Assembly (NCBI GenBank): GCA_016707175.1
Contig: JADJIB010000002.1
Span: 372,001-436,000, forward strand
DNA length: 64,000 nucleotides
Direction: 5' to 3'
From: Candidatus Phosphoribacter hodrii
GTDB taxonomy: Bacteria > Actinomycetota > Actinomycetes > Actinomycetales > Dermatophilaceae
Below the pieces are notes generated by a model. The model ran no database searches and was not told the DNA's origin. It worked only from the letters and a program-made list of their open reading frames with translations. Below, in pieces: positions 30,518 through 38,301 of this stretch. Numbering within the stretch: position 1 is the first letter of the stretch; each line of letters starts with the position of its first letter. The position numbers and the translations under genes were made by a program.

Positions 30518-31243
30518 ATGAGCGCACCGCGCAAGGCCCCTGCCTGGTCGACGACCGATGCGATCAAGCAGCACATCATCGACTCGGGTCTCGGCCCAGG
30601 TGACCTTATGCCGACCGAGACCGAGCTCTGTGAGGCTCTCGGTGTCTCGCGCTCGTCGGTCCGGGAGGCGATCCGCACGCTGGGGTCCCTGGACATCGTC
30701 GAGGTGCGTCACGGTCATGGCACCTTCGTCGGGCGGATGTCGCTGGACCCGCTCGTCAACGGGATGGTGTTCCGGCTGTCGATGCGTGGCGAGCACGCGG
30801 TGACTGCCCTGCGTAACGTCGTTCAAACCCGGATCGCCCTCGACCTGGCGATGACCGACGATCTCGTCAAGGCCTACAACGGCACCTACGACTCGTCGAT
30901 GCACGCCCTCGTGGACGACATGCGCACTCACACCGAGCAGGGCCACGCCTTCCTCGACGAAGACCGCGACTTCCATGCCCGCCTCGCCAAGGGGGTGGAC
31001 AACCAGATCATCGGCGAGCTCGCCGGGGCCTTCTGGGAGATCCACACCCGCGCCCTCCCCCTGCTGGGGATCAGCACACCGCAGGACATCATGGACACCG
31101 TCGAGGCCCACGAAGCCATCCTTCTCGCCGTCGAGTCCGGCGATGTCGAGGCCTACCGCAGCGCCGTCCAGGCCCACTACCTGCCACTGCAACGAGCGAT
31201 CGAGCGGGCCGCGCACATGATCGACGACGAACCGACCCCCTGA
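30518..31243 (+). CDS. FadR-subfamily GntR transcriptional regulator of the nan locus
   Basis: 241 residues. An N-terminal winged helix (LMPTETELCEALGVSRSSVR, then VEVRHGHGTFV) is followed by an all-helical FCD ligand domain. That domain contains candidate metal ligands in LDEDRDFHARL and EAHEAIL. FCD regulators such as E. coli NanR bind sialic acid or sugar-acid effectors and repress until ligand appears. It is transcribed away from the transporter operon and ends one base before the sialidase start, so it probably autoregulates and controls both arms through the palindrome at 30425. Confidence 0.85.
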   Translation: MSAPRKAPAWSTTDAIKQHIIDSGLGPGDLMPTETELCEALGVSRSSVREAIRTLGSLDIVEVRHGHGTFVGRMSLDPLVNGMVFRLSMRGEHAVTALRNVVQTRIALDLAMTDDLVKAYNGTYDSSMHALVDDMRTHTEQGHAFLDEDRDFHARLAKGVDNQIIGELAGAFWEIHTRALPLLGISTPQDIMDTVEAHEAILLAVESGDVEAYRSAVQAHYLPLQRAIERAAHMIDDEPTP

Positions 31244-31244
31244 G

Positions 31245-32951
31245 ATGTCGCGCGCCGATGTCGTCATCGCGGAGTCCGGAGTGGGCTACCGCCAATACCG
31301 CATCCCTGCGCTCGCCCTCACTCCCGCCGGGACCTGCCTCGCCGTCTTCGATGCCCGGTGCGACCTGGACGACCTGCCCGCGCCCGTCGACCTCGTCGCG
31401 CGCCGCTCCACCGACGGCGGTCGCTCGTTTGGCCCACAGACCGTCGTGCGGGCGGGGACCGGCGTCATCGGCCACGGCGACGCGTCCCTCGTTGTCGACC
31501 ACGAGAGCGGGTCCGTCTTCGCCTTCCACGCCACCTCCGCAGGGGTCGGCTTCTTCGAGTCGTCTGAGTCGATCAAGGACGACGACCTCGGGGTGCTGCA
31601 CTGCGACGTGTCGGTCTCCCACGATGACGGGGTCACCTGGGAGCATCGGCGGCTCAGCCGCGACCTTCGCGTCGGCCTCAACGCCCGCCTCCCCGAGGTC
31701 GGCCTGGGAGAGGCGGCCCGGGTGTCGGGCCTGTTCGCCGCCTCCGGGTCCGGGACCCAGATCCGCGCCGGACGCTTTCACGGTCGGCTGTTGCAGGGCT
31801 TCGTCGCACTCATCGGCACGCAGGTGTATGCCGCCGTCGCCCACAGCGACGACCACGGCCGCACGTGGGTCATGGGCCGTCCCGTGGGGCCAGGCGCGAA
31901 CGAGAACGCCGTCGTCTGGCTGGGTGGCGACCGCGTCGGCCTGCAGAGCCGGGCACCTGGCCAACGCCTCATGGCCTGGTCCGACGACGGCGGTGACACG
32001 TTCGGGCCGCTGGAGCCGGCCGGGGATCTCCTGGACCCGGGGAACAACGGCAGCCTCGTGCGCCTCGACCCGGCGGGCAGCGTGTCCACGGGCGACACGG
32101 GCGACACGGGCGACACGGGCGACGGCGACGACGCTGGCGATCCCACCGGCATCCGGTTGGCGTGCACCCACACCAGCGACCCCGACCTTCGGCGCAACCT
32201 CGTGGTGTCCACCTCCACCGATGACGGGGCCACCTTCACCCCGGCGGTCACCCTCACCGCGGGGGCTGCGGGATACTCCGTCGCCCAACCACTGCCCGGG
32301 GGTGCCCTTGGGGTCCTGTGGGAGGACGAGGGCTACCGTCGCCTGATCTTCACCCGGCTTGAGCCCGGCTGGGAACTCCCCCGCGCCGCACACCCAGCGC
32401 TCGGCCCGGCCCCCGCGCTCGTCCTTGACCACGTCGCTGCGGGCCACCCGGCCACCACGTCGAACCCAACCCCCGCCTGGGTCGCCCATCCACCGATCGT
32501 GGCGAGCGAGTGGGGTCCCACGGTCTACAAGATCGTCGCCTCCCGGCCCGGCGGTCCGATGCTGCGCAGCCGTGCGGCATACCGGGAGCTCCTCGGTGAC
32601 CCGGCACCAGGGCTGCACGTGAACGACATCCTCACTTTCTCGGCCCGCTTCCCGTTGCCGCAGGTCACCGACGTGCGCCTGGACGGCGTCCCCGTCTCAC
32701 CCAGCCACATCGTGCCCGTCGGCTCCGGCACGGTCCTGCGCGGGCTGCGACGGGTCGTCAGGGCGCAGGACGTCGAGGCCGGCGTGGCACTCGTGCGGGT
32801 GTCGGCCACCGACGGTGACCGCACTGCGGTCCTGTCGGCGCGCGTCCCGGTCGAGCTCGCGACCGCCTCGGCCGACCCCGCCAACCCGACTCGTCCCGCC
32901 GCTACGGCACCCGCTCCCGCACCCGTCCCGGTTCCTCTGAGGTCCACGTGA
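31245..32951 (+). CDS. exo-alpha-sialidase (BNR/Asp-box), apparently cytoplasmic
   Basis: 568 residues. The N-terminal YRIPAL (Arg19) supplies the first carboxylate-binding arginine, with FDAR as probable catalytic acid region. Asp boxes include RRSTDGGRSFGP, SHDDGVTWE, HSDDHGRTW, WSDDGGDTF and STDDGATF. The six-bladed propeller ends near residue 380; about 190 extra residues follow, perhaps a beta-sandwich. There is no signal peptide or anchor, unlike secreted sialidases. It would release terminal sialic acid from imported oligosaccharides. A 9-base repeat near 32090 inserts GDTGDTGDTGD in a loop. It starts one base after the regulator stop. Confidence 0.85.
   Translation: MSRADVVIAESGVGYRQYRIPALALTPAGTCLAVFDARCDLDDLPAPVDLVARRSTDGGRSFGPQTVVRAGTGVIGHGDASLVVDHESGSVFAFHATSAGVGFFESSESIKDDDLGVLHCDVSVSHDDGVTWEHRRLSRDLRVGLNARLPEVGLGEAARVSGLFAASGSGTQIRAGRFHGRLLQGFVALIGTQVYAAVAHSDDHGRTWVMGRPVGPGANENAVVWLGGDRVGLQSRAPGQRLMAWSDDGGDTFGPLEPAGDLLDPGNNGSLVRLDPAGSVSTGDTGDTGDTGDGDDAGDPTGIRLACTHTSDPDLRRNLVVSTSTDDGATFTPAVTLTAGAAGYSVAQPLPGGALGVLWEDEGYRRLIFTRLEPGWELPRAAHPALGPAPALVLDHVAAGHPATTSNPTPAWVAHPPIVASEWGPTVYKIVASRPGGPMLRSRAAYRELLGDPAPGLHVNDILTFSARFPLPQVTDVRLDGVPVSPSHIVPVGSGTVLRGLRRVVRAQDVEAGVALVRVSATDGDRTAVLSARVPVELATASADPANPTRPAATAPAPAPVPVPLRST
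32090..32126 (+). repeat. 9-base in-frame tandem repeat in the sialidase gene
   Basis: Four consecutive copies of GGCGACACG (the last diverging to GGCGACGGC) encode Gly-Asp-Thr repeats in a surface loop. The unit length keeps the frame, so copy-number change would vary loop length without breaking the enzyme. Confidence 0.7.
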
Positions 32952-33646
32952 ATCCACTGATCGCCGCCCTGCGCGGCACCCTTGTCGTCTCCTGTCAGGC
33001 CTATCCCGGCGAGCCGATGCGCCACCCCGAGACGATGGCCCAAGTGGCCGAGTCGGCCGTCCGTGGCGGCGCCGCGGCCATCCGGGCCCAAGGGCTGGCG
33101 GACATCTCCCACATCGCCGGTCGGGTCGACGTGCCCGTCATCGGCCTGTGGAAGCACGGCCGGGGGCCGGTCCACATCACGCCGACCCTGCGGCACGCGC
33201 GGGCCGTCCTCGACGCCGGCGCCGACATCGTGGCGATCGACGCAACCGCCCGCCCCCGCCCCGACGGGCTCACGGTGGCCCAGACGGTGGCCGGGCTGCG
33301 ACACAGCCATCCCGGCGCGATCATCATGGGTGACTGCGGGTCGGTCGACGACGGGCTGGCCGCCGCCGACGCCGGGGTCGACGTGGTCGCTACGACGCTG
33401 AGCGGCTACACCGGTGATCGGCCGCGCACCGTCGGCCCCGACCTTGAGCTCCTGGCCGAGCTCGTCGCCGCCCTCCCCCATCACGCGATCGTCGCCGAGG
33501 GACGGATCCACACTCCGGCGCAGGCGAGCGCTGCGCTGGCTGCCGGCGCGCACTGCGTCGTCGTCGGAACGGCCATCACCCATCCCCAGTCGATCACTGG
33601 CTGGTTCGCCGCCGCGTTGACCTCACCCGTGCCGCAACTCCCCTGA
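32948..33646 (+). CDS. nanE: N-acetylmannosamine-6-phosphate 2-epimerase
   Basis: 232 residues, TIM barrel. Motifs are LVVSCQAYPG near residue 13, AAIRAQGLADI, PVIGLWKHGRG (catalytic lysine region), DIVAIDATARPRP and TTLSGYTG. It converts ManNAc-6-P, made by NanK, to GlcNAc-6-P. The GTG start overlaps the sialidase stop by four bases (GTGA), so translation is coupled. Confidence 0.92.
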   Translation: MNPLIAALRGTLVVSCQAYPGEPMRHPETMAQVAESAVRGGAAAIRAQGLADISHIAGRVDVPVIGLWKHGRGPVHITPTLRHARAVLDAGADIVAIDATARPRPDGLTVAQTVAGLRHSHPGAIIMGDCGSVDDGLAAADAGVDVVATTLSGYTGDRPRTVGPDLELLAELVAALPHHAIVAEGRIHTPAQASAALAAGAHCVVVGTAITHPQSITGWFAAALTSPVPQLP

Positions 33647-33708
33647 TCTCGTCCATCGTTGATCTCAACCATCGCCAAACCGCAACCCAGATAGGAGGCA
33701 GACCTCAG

Positions 33709-34491
33709 ATGGAGGTTGTCATCACCACCCCGCCCCAAGCGGCGTCCCTCGTTGCCGACGCTGTCACCGCGATCTTCCGGGGGCGGCCCGACGCCGTGCT
33801 CGGCGTCGCGACCGGCTCCACGCCGGTGCTGGTCTACGACGAGCTCGGCCGACGGGTCGAGCGCGGCGAGCTCAGCCTCGCCCGCGCCCGGGCGTTCATG
33901 CTCGATGAATACGTCGGGTTGCCTGAAGGACATCCGGAGCGCTACCGCACGGTCATCGACCGCGACTTCGCCAGCAAGGTCGACATCGACCCGGCCAACG
34001 TCCACGGCCCCGATGGTCTGGCCGAGGACCTGCCGGCGGCGTGCGCGGCATACGAAGCGGCGATCCAGGCTGCCGGCGGAGTGGACCTTCAACTGCTCGG
34101 GATCGGCTCCGACGGTCACGTCGCCTTCAACGAACCCGGCTCCTCGCTGGCCTCGCGGACCCGCATCAAGTCGCTGACCCGCCAGACGCGGGAGGACAAC
34201 GCCCGGTTCTTCGACGGTGACACCGAGGCGGTGCCGCGGCATTGCCTCACCCAGGGTGTGGCGACGATCCTCGCGGCCCGGCACCTGGTGCTCATGGCCT
34301 TCGGCAAGGGCAAGGCCGAGGCCGTCCACCACCTGGCCGAGGGTCCGGTGTCGGCGATGTGGCCCGCGACGGCGCTGCAACTGCATCCGCATGTCACGGT
34401 CTTCGTCGACGACGCTGCCGCCTCTCGACTGCAACTGGGCGACTACTACCGGGAGACCTTCCAGGCCAAGCCGAGTTGGCAGGGGATCTGA
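33709..34491 (+). CDS. nagB: glucosamine-6-phosphate deaminase
   Basis: 260 residues after a strong AGGAGG. Motifs include VLGVATGSTP (phosphate loop), FMLDEYVGL (catalytic Asp), LLGIGSDGHVAFNEPGSS, and AFGKGKAEAV. It deaminates and isomerises GlcN-6-P to fructose-6-P plus ammonium, the final step of sialic acid catabolism. The deacetylase NagA that must act before it is not encoded here. It is convergent with the dGTPase-like gene. Confidence 0.93.
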   Translation: MEVVITTPPQAASLVADAVTAIFRGRPDAVLGVATGSTPVLVYDELGRRVERGELSLARARAFMLDEYVGLPEGHPERYRTVIDRDFASKVDIDPANVHGPDGLAEDLPAACAAYEAAIQAAGGVDLQLLGIGSDGHVAFNEPGSSLASRTRIKSLTRQTREDNARFFDGDTEAVPRHCLTQGVATILAARHLVLMAFGKGKAEAVHHLAEGPVSAMWPATALQLHPHVTVFVDDAAASRLQLGDYYRETFQAKPSWQGI

Positions 34492-34552
34492 CGGGCCGGA
34501 AGATTGCGGCACTGCCTGCGCATGCGTTCGTGCGTGCGTCGGCGCGGGCCGC

Positions 34553-35779
34553 CTAGGCGTGCGTGCGCGCCAGGGTGACGGCGCGCGCGTCGGTGAGTGA
34601 CGCGACCTGGTCAAGGACGACCCGAAGTCGGGCCGCATCGTCGGCGGCGCCCGCAAAGTCGGCCGCCAGATCGGCGTCGAGCCGCTCCGGGTGCCCGCGA
34701 TAACCCTCCACGAGGGCGCGGACGACCTCCTCCTGGCGCCCCATGACGGACCGGCGCTCATCGGTGAACATCACGTAGTGCGCCGCCACAGCCTTGAGCA
34801 ACGAGCATTCGGCGCGGACGTCGTCGGGGATCACCAGGTCGGCCGCGAACCGGGTCAGCGGCCCGGGGCCATAACGCGCTCGGGTGGCCATCTCCACGGC
34901 GGAGAGGAACCGCCCGATCAGCCGGCTGGTCATGTCCTTGAGCGCCGCAAGATCGGCGCGCGTCCCGGCGAAACTGTGCGGCACCGTTCCCGTGGCGACG
35001 AGACGCTGGGCGGCCGCCACGAACGCCTCGACCGGCAGATCCGGCGCGTATGCCGTCCGCGCCAGTTCCGCAACCACCCGCACCTCCGTGGGTGAGTAGA
35101 GCACCCGCGGGTCCACCCGTCCGGAGGCGATGGCGTCCTCGACATCGTGCACCGAATAGGCGACGTCGTCGGACCAATCCATCACCTGGGCTTCGAGGCA
35201 CCGCACTCCCCCAGCCGCACCCTCCCGGAACCAGTGGAAGACCGGCAGGTCCGCGGCATACACCCCGTATTTGGCTGTCTCGTAAGGTCCTTGGCCACGA
35301 GCCCAGGGATACTTGACCACGGCGTCGAGGCTGGCCCGGGTGAGGTTGAGCCCGGCCGGCCGGCCGTCGTCGTGGACCCGCTTGGGCTCCAGCCGGGTCA
35401 GGACCCGCAACGTCTGGGCGTTGCCCTCGAAGCCCCCGGCGTCACTGGCCAATTCATCCAGCACCGACTCGCCATGGTGGCCGAACGGCGGATGCCCGAG
35501 ATCGTGCGCCAGGCAGGCCGTGTCGACGACATCGGCATCACACCCGAGCGCCGATCCGAACTCCCGCCCGATCTGGGCGACCTCGAGCGAGTGGGTGAGC
35601 CGCGTGCGGATGAAGTCGTCCGAGCCGGGCGCGACGACCTGGGTCTTGGCCGACAGCCGCCGCAACGCTGCCGAATGCAGCACCCGGGCCCGGTCGCGGG
35701 CGAAGTCATCCCGGTCGGACTGCTTGTGGGCGGGATCCTCGGCGACCCACCGCTCGCGGTCGCGTGCGGCATACGTCAT
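34553..35779 (-). CDS. dgt: dGTPase-like HD-domain triphosphohydrolase
   Basis: 408 residues from ATG 35779 (MTYAARDRERW), whose ATGA overlaps the stop of the upstream gene. Family features: DRARVLHSAALRRLSAKTQV, TRLTHSLEVAQIGRE (metal His), CLAHDLGHPPFGHHGE (HD pair), and EAQVMDWSDDVAYSVHDVED (last metal Asp). Such enzymes cleave dGTP or other dNTPs to nucleoside and triphosphate. This gene is commonly near dnaG and glyS in actinobacteria, as here. Confidence 0.9.
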   Translation of the reverse strand: MTYAARDRERWVAEDPAHKQSDRDDFARDRARVLHSAALRRLSAKTQVVAPGSDDFIRTRLTHSLEVAQIGREFGSALGCDADVVDTACLAHDLGHPPFGHHGESVLDELASDAGGFEGNAQTLRVLTRLEPKRVHDDGRPAGLNLTRASLDAVVKYPWARGQGPYETAKYGVYAADLPVFHWFREGAAGGVRCLEAQVMDWSDDVAYSVHDVEDAIASGRVDPRVLYSPTEVRVVAELARTAYAPDLPVEAFVAAAQRLVATGTVPHSFAGTRADLAALKDMTSRLIGRFLSAVEMATRARYGPGPLTRFAADLVIPDDVRAECSLLKAVAAHYVMFTDERRSVMGRQEEVVRALVEGYRGHPERLDADLAADFAGAADDAARLRVVLDQVASLTDARAVTLARTHA

Positions 35780-36303
35780 CTGTTGCGCAACTCCACGAGG
35801 TGTCCGACGACCCCCGGAACCCAGCCGATCTCGCCGTTGAGGAAGCGCCCGCTGACGAGGTTGGTGGGCACCAAGGCGAAGTAGTCGCTCTCGGCGAACA
35901 GCCCGAGGTCGGTGCCGAACGGGTCCTCGACGGTGACCCAACGCAGATCGGTCGTCCGGGCGAGGTGCTCGCCGATAGCGACCCCCCAGCGCGCGATGAC
36001 GGGGTCCTGATCCCCCGCCTTGGCCGATCGCAACCCGCCGCGCGCACCCCAGGCGGCGCACTCGGCGTCGTAACCCGCCCCGATCGCCGCGATGTCGTCC
36101 AGGTCGATGCCGGCCGCCGCCAACTCCGCCAGACACCCATCAAGCAGGGCCCGGTGGTCGGCGCGCAGGGGCAACTCACGGGGCCCGAGCGGGCGCGACC
36201 AGTCGTCGTCCGCCTCGGCCTCGATCAACTCCCCCTCGCCGACCCCGTCGAGCGGGGCGGCGTCCTCGGACGGGTCATCCTTGCGCCGCGAGAACAGTCC
36301 CAT
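35776..36303 (-). CDS. small acidic protein of unknown function upstream of dgt
   Basis: 175 residues. The N-terminus MGLFSRRKDDP is followed by an acidic disordered region (to about residue 40) and a compact domain with WGVAIGEHLARTTDLRWVTV and FGTDLGLFAESDYFALVP. The fold recalls DUF3806-like proteins, an assignment from memory. No membrane segment or signal is seen. Four-base overlap with dgt indicates an operon. Confidence 0.7.
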   Translation of the reverse strand: MGLFSRRKDDPSEDAAPLDGVGEGELIEAEADDDWSRPLGPRELPLRADHRALLDGCLAELAAAGIDLDDIAAIGAGYDAECAAWGARGGLRSAKAGDQDPVIARWGVAIGEHLARTTDLRWVTVEDPFGTDLGLFAESDYFALVPTNLVSGRFLNGEIGWVPGVVGHLVELRNR

Positions 36304-36312
36304 GGCGCCAGC

Positions 36313-36993
36313 CTAGGGCCGGGGCGGCGCGGGCGGTTCGCCCAGCTCGACCCGGGCCCGCCGCATCCATCCGGCTTCGTCGCCATAGCGCAGCGGAGGG
36401 ATCGGCAGGTATGCCGCGCAGCTCTCGATCAGCTGGTCCATCCGCCGGTCTCGGGTTGCCTGTTGTTTGGCGGAGAGCACCCAGTGGATGACCTGCTTGC
36501 GATAGGACGCGGGTGCTCGCTCCCAGAACGCCGGGGCGGCCGGGGAGGCGGCTAGGCGCGCGGCATACTCCGGCGGGAAGGCGCCCGAGTCGGCCTGCTC
36601 GTAGGCGTAGATCCCCGTGCGGTCGGCCCGCCCGCGCTCGTATGCCGCGCGTCCTGCGGGCTGCATGCGGCCCTCGGCCTCGAGTTGCGCCACGAGGGCG
36701 ACGTTGATCTTGCTCCACGTCGAGCCGTTGCGACGCGGCGTCCAACGCTGGCGGACGGCATCGGCACCCAGGCTCTGCACGACCGAGTCGATCCAGCCGT
36801 AGCACAGGGCTTCGGGCACCGCCTCGGCCCAGGTGAGCCCCCGGGGCTCGACGTGCTTCTTGCGCAGACCCATCCACAACTCGGGCGCGGTCTCGTGGTT
36901 GGCGGCCAGCCAGTCGCGGAACTCCGCCGCCGACTCGAAGAAGGTCGCGGGCCGCTCCGGCTGGCCCGCTGGCGGCTCTGTCTGGGTGGTCAT
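36313..36993 (-). CDS. YdeI/OmpD-associated family protein
   Basis: 226 residues from ATG 36993; the longer open frame upstream is the DusB gene read out of frame. Conserved features are TFFESAAEFRDWLAANH, APELWMGLRKKH, EALCYGWIDS, RWTPRRNGSTWSKIN, and a C-terminal YRKQVIHWVLSAKQ with RRMDQLIE. These match the YdeI/DUF1801-type superfamily, whose function is poorly known. It starts one base after the dusB stop. Confidence 0.8.
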   Translation of the reverse strand: MTTQTEPPAGQPERPATFFESAAEFRDWLAANHETAPELWMGLRKKHVEPRGLTWAEAVPEALCYGWIDSVVQSLGADAVRQRWTPRRNGSTWSKINVALVAQLEAEGRMQPAGRAAYERGRADRTGIYAYEQADSGAFPPEYAARLAASPAAPAFWERAPASYRKQVIHWVLSAKQQATRDRRMDQLIESCAAYLPIPPLRYGDEAGWMRRARVELGEPPAPPRP

Positions 36994-36994
36994 C

Positions 36995-38212
36995 TCAGCC
37001 GCCCGAGACGTCGAGCTCGGCCTGCGCGACGAGGGCCTGTTGCTCGGGCGAGAGGTCCGGCGAGTCCAGCCAACCGTCGGGCAGGGCGACCCGCTTGGGC
37101 GTCCCGGCGCGCCCGCGCTGACCCTCGGCATCGGCGCCGGGCCAGGGCGCGTCGGCGTCGAGCCCGTCCAGCAGCCGGTCGAGGGCGGCCAGCGAGTCGA
37201 CCAGCGCGAGGTGCTGGCGCATCGTCCCTCCGGCAGGGAATCCCTTGAGGTACCAGGCGATGTGCTTGCGGATGTCGCGGCACCCGCGGTTCTCGTCGTC
37301 GTAGAACTCCACGAGGTATGCCGCGTGCCGCCGCATCGTGTCAGCCACTTCGCCGAGGGTCGGCTGCACTCGCAGCGTCGACCCCTCGAAGGCGGCCGCG
37401 AGATCGGCGAACAGCCACGGCCGCCCGAGACAGCCCCGGCCGACGACGACTCCATCGCACCCGGTCTCGGCGACCATCCGGACGGCGTCGTCGGCCGACC
37501 AGATGTCACCGTTGCCCAGCACCGGGATGGTGGTGACCGCCTGCTTGAGGGCGGTGATCGCCGGCCACACGGCATACCCGGAGTAGTGCTGGGCGGCGGT
37601 GCGGGCGTGCAACGCGACGGCGGCAGCGCCCTCCTGCTCGGCGGCGACCCCCGCGTCGAGGTAGGTGAGGTGGTCGTCGTCGATGCCGATGCGCATCTTG
37701 ACAGTGACCGGGATGTCCCGGCGAGCGCCCTCAGCCACGACGGCAGCGACGATGGCGCGGAAGAGGTCGCGTTTCCACGGCAGCGCGGAGCCGCCGCCCT
37801 TGCGGGTGACCTTGGGGACCGGGCAGCCGAAGTTGAGGTCGATGTGGTCGGCGCGGTCCTCCTGCACGAGGATCCGCGCGGCTGCCCGAGCCGTCACCGG
37901 GTCGACGCTGTAGAGCTGCACCGAGCGCGGCGACTCGTCGGCGTCATGCTCGATGAGCCGCATCGTCTCGGCGTTGCGCTCGACGAGGGCGCGCGAGGTG
38001 ATCATCTCCGAGACGTAGAGCGCACCCGGTGCGTGCTCGCGGCACAACCGCCGGAAGGCGCGGTTGGTGATGCCCGCCATGGGTGCCAGGACCACGGGCG
38101 TCGACACGGTATGCCGCCCGATCGGCAGCGCGGGCAGCACGGGCAGCACCGACTGCGCGACCGCCGTCATCGGGGGCTGCGGCGCGGTGAGGGTGGTCTG
38201 GGCGGTCAACAT
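36995..38212 (-). CDS. dusB: tRNA-dihydrouridine synthase (DusB-like)
   Basis: 405 residues, FMN-dependent TIM barrel. VVLAPMAGITNRAFRRLC (FMN site), YVSEMITSRAL, DLNFGCPVPKVTRKGGGSA (catalytic Cys), TVKMRIG, ALHARTAAQHY, and IPVLGNGDIW with VVVGRGCLG match the family throughout. It reduces specific uridines in the tRNA D-loop. Upstream lies a perfect 18-bp hairpin that ends the MMPL transcript. It probably forms a unit with the YdeI-like gene. Confidence 0.93.
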   Translation of the reverse strand: MLTAQTTLTAPQPPMTAVAQSVLPVLPALPIGRHTVSTPVVLAPMAGITNRAFRRLCREHAPGALYVSEMITSRALVERNAETMRLIEHDADESPRSVQLYSVDPVTARAAARILVQEDRADHIDLNFGCPVPKVTRKGGGSALPWKRDLFRAIVAAVVAEGARRDIPVTVKMRIGIDDDHLTYLDAGVAAEQEGAAAVALHARTAAQHYSGYAVWPAITALKQAVTTIPVLGNGDIWSADDAVRMVAETGCDGVVVGRGCLGRPWLFADLAAAFEGSTLRVQPTLGEVADTMRRHAAYLVEFYDDENRGCRDIRKHIAWYLKGFPAGGTMRQHLALVDSLAALDRLLDGLDADAPWPGADAEGQRGRAGTPKRVALPDGWLDSPDLSPEQQALVAQAELDVSGG

Positions 38213-38241
38213 GGCGGAGCCATTGTCGCAACAACCGGCGT

Positions 38242-38283
38242 AGCTGAGCGAAACCGACGCTCTGACGTCGGTTTCGCTCAGCT
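38242..38283 (-). terminator. perfect 18-bp hairpin between mmpL and dusB
   Basis: AGCTGAGCGAAACCGACG (38242-38259) is exactly complementary to 38266-38283, with loop CTCTGA. The stem has central AAA/TTT and lies 19 bases beyond the mmpL stop on the minus strand. It is the longest perfect terminator-like stem in the window. Confidence 0.8.
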
Positions 38284-38301
38284 GAGGGATCGCCGGTCCC
38301 G

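Noticed and set aside
35780..36136. N-terminal extension of dgt
   Set aside because: It overlaps the upstream 175-residue gene out of frame and is Arg/Gly-rich; the ATGA overlap at 35776-35779 marks the start.
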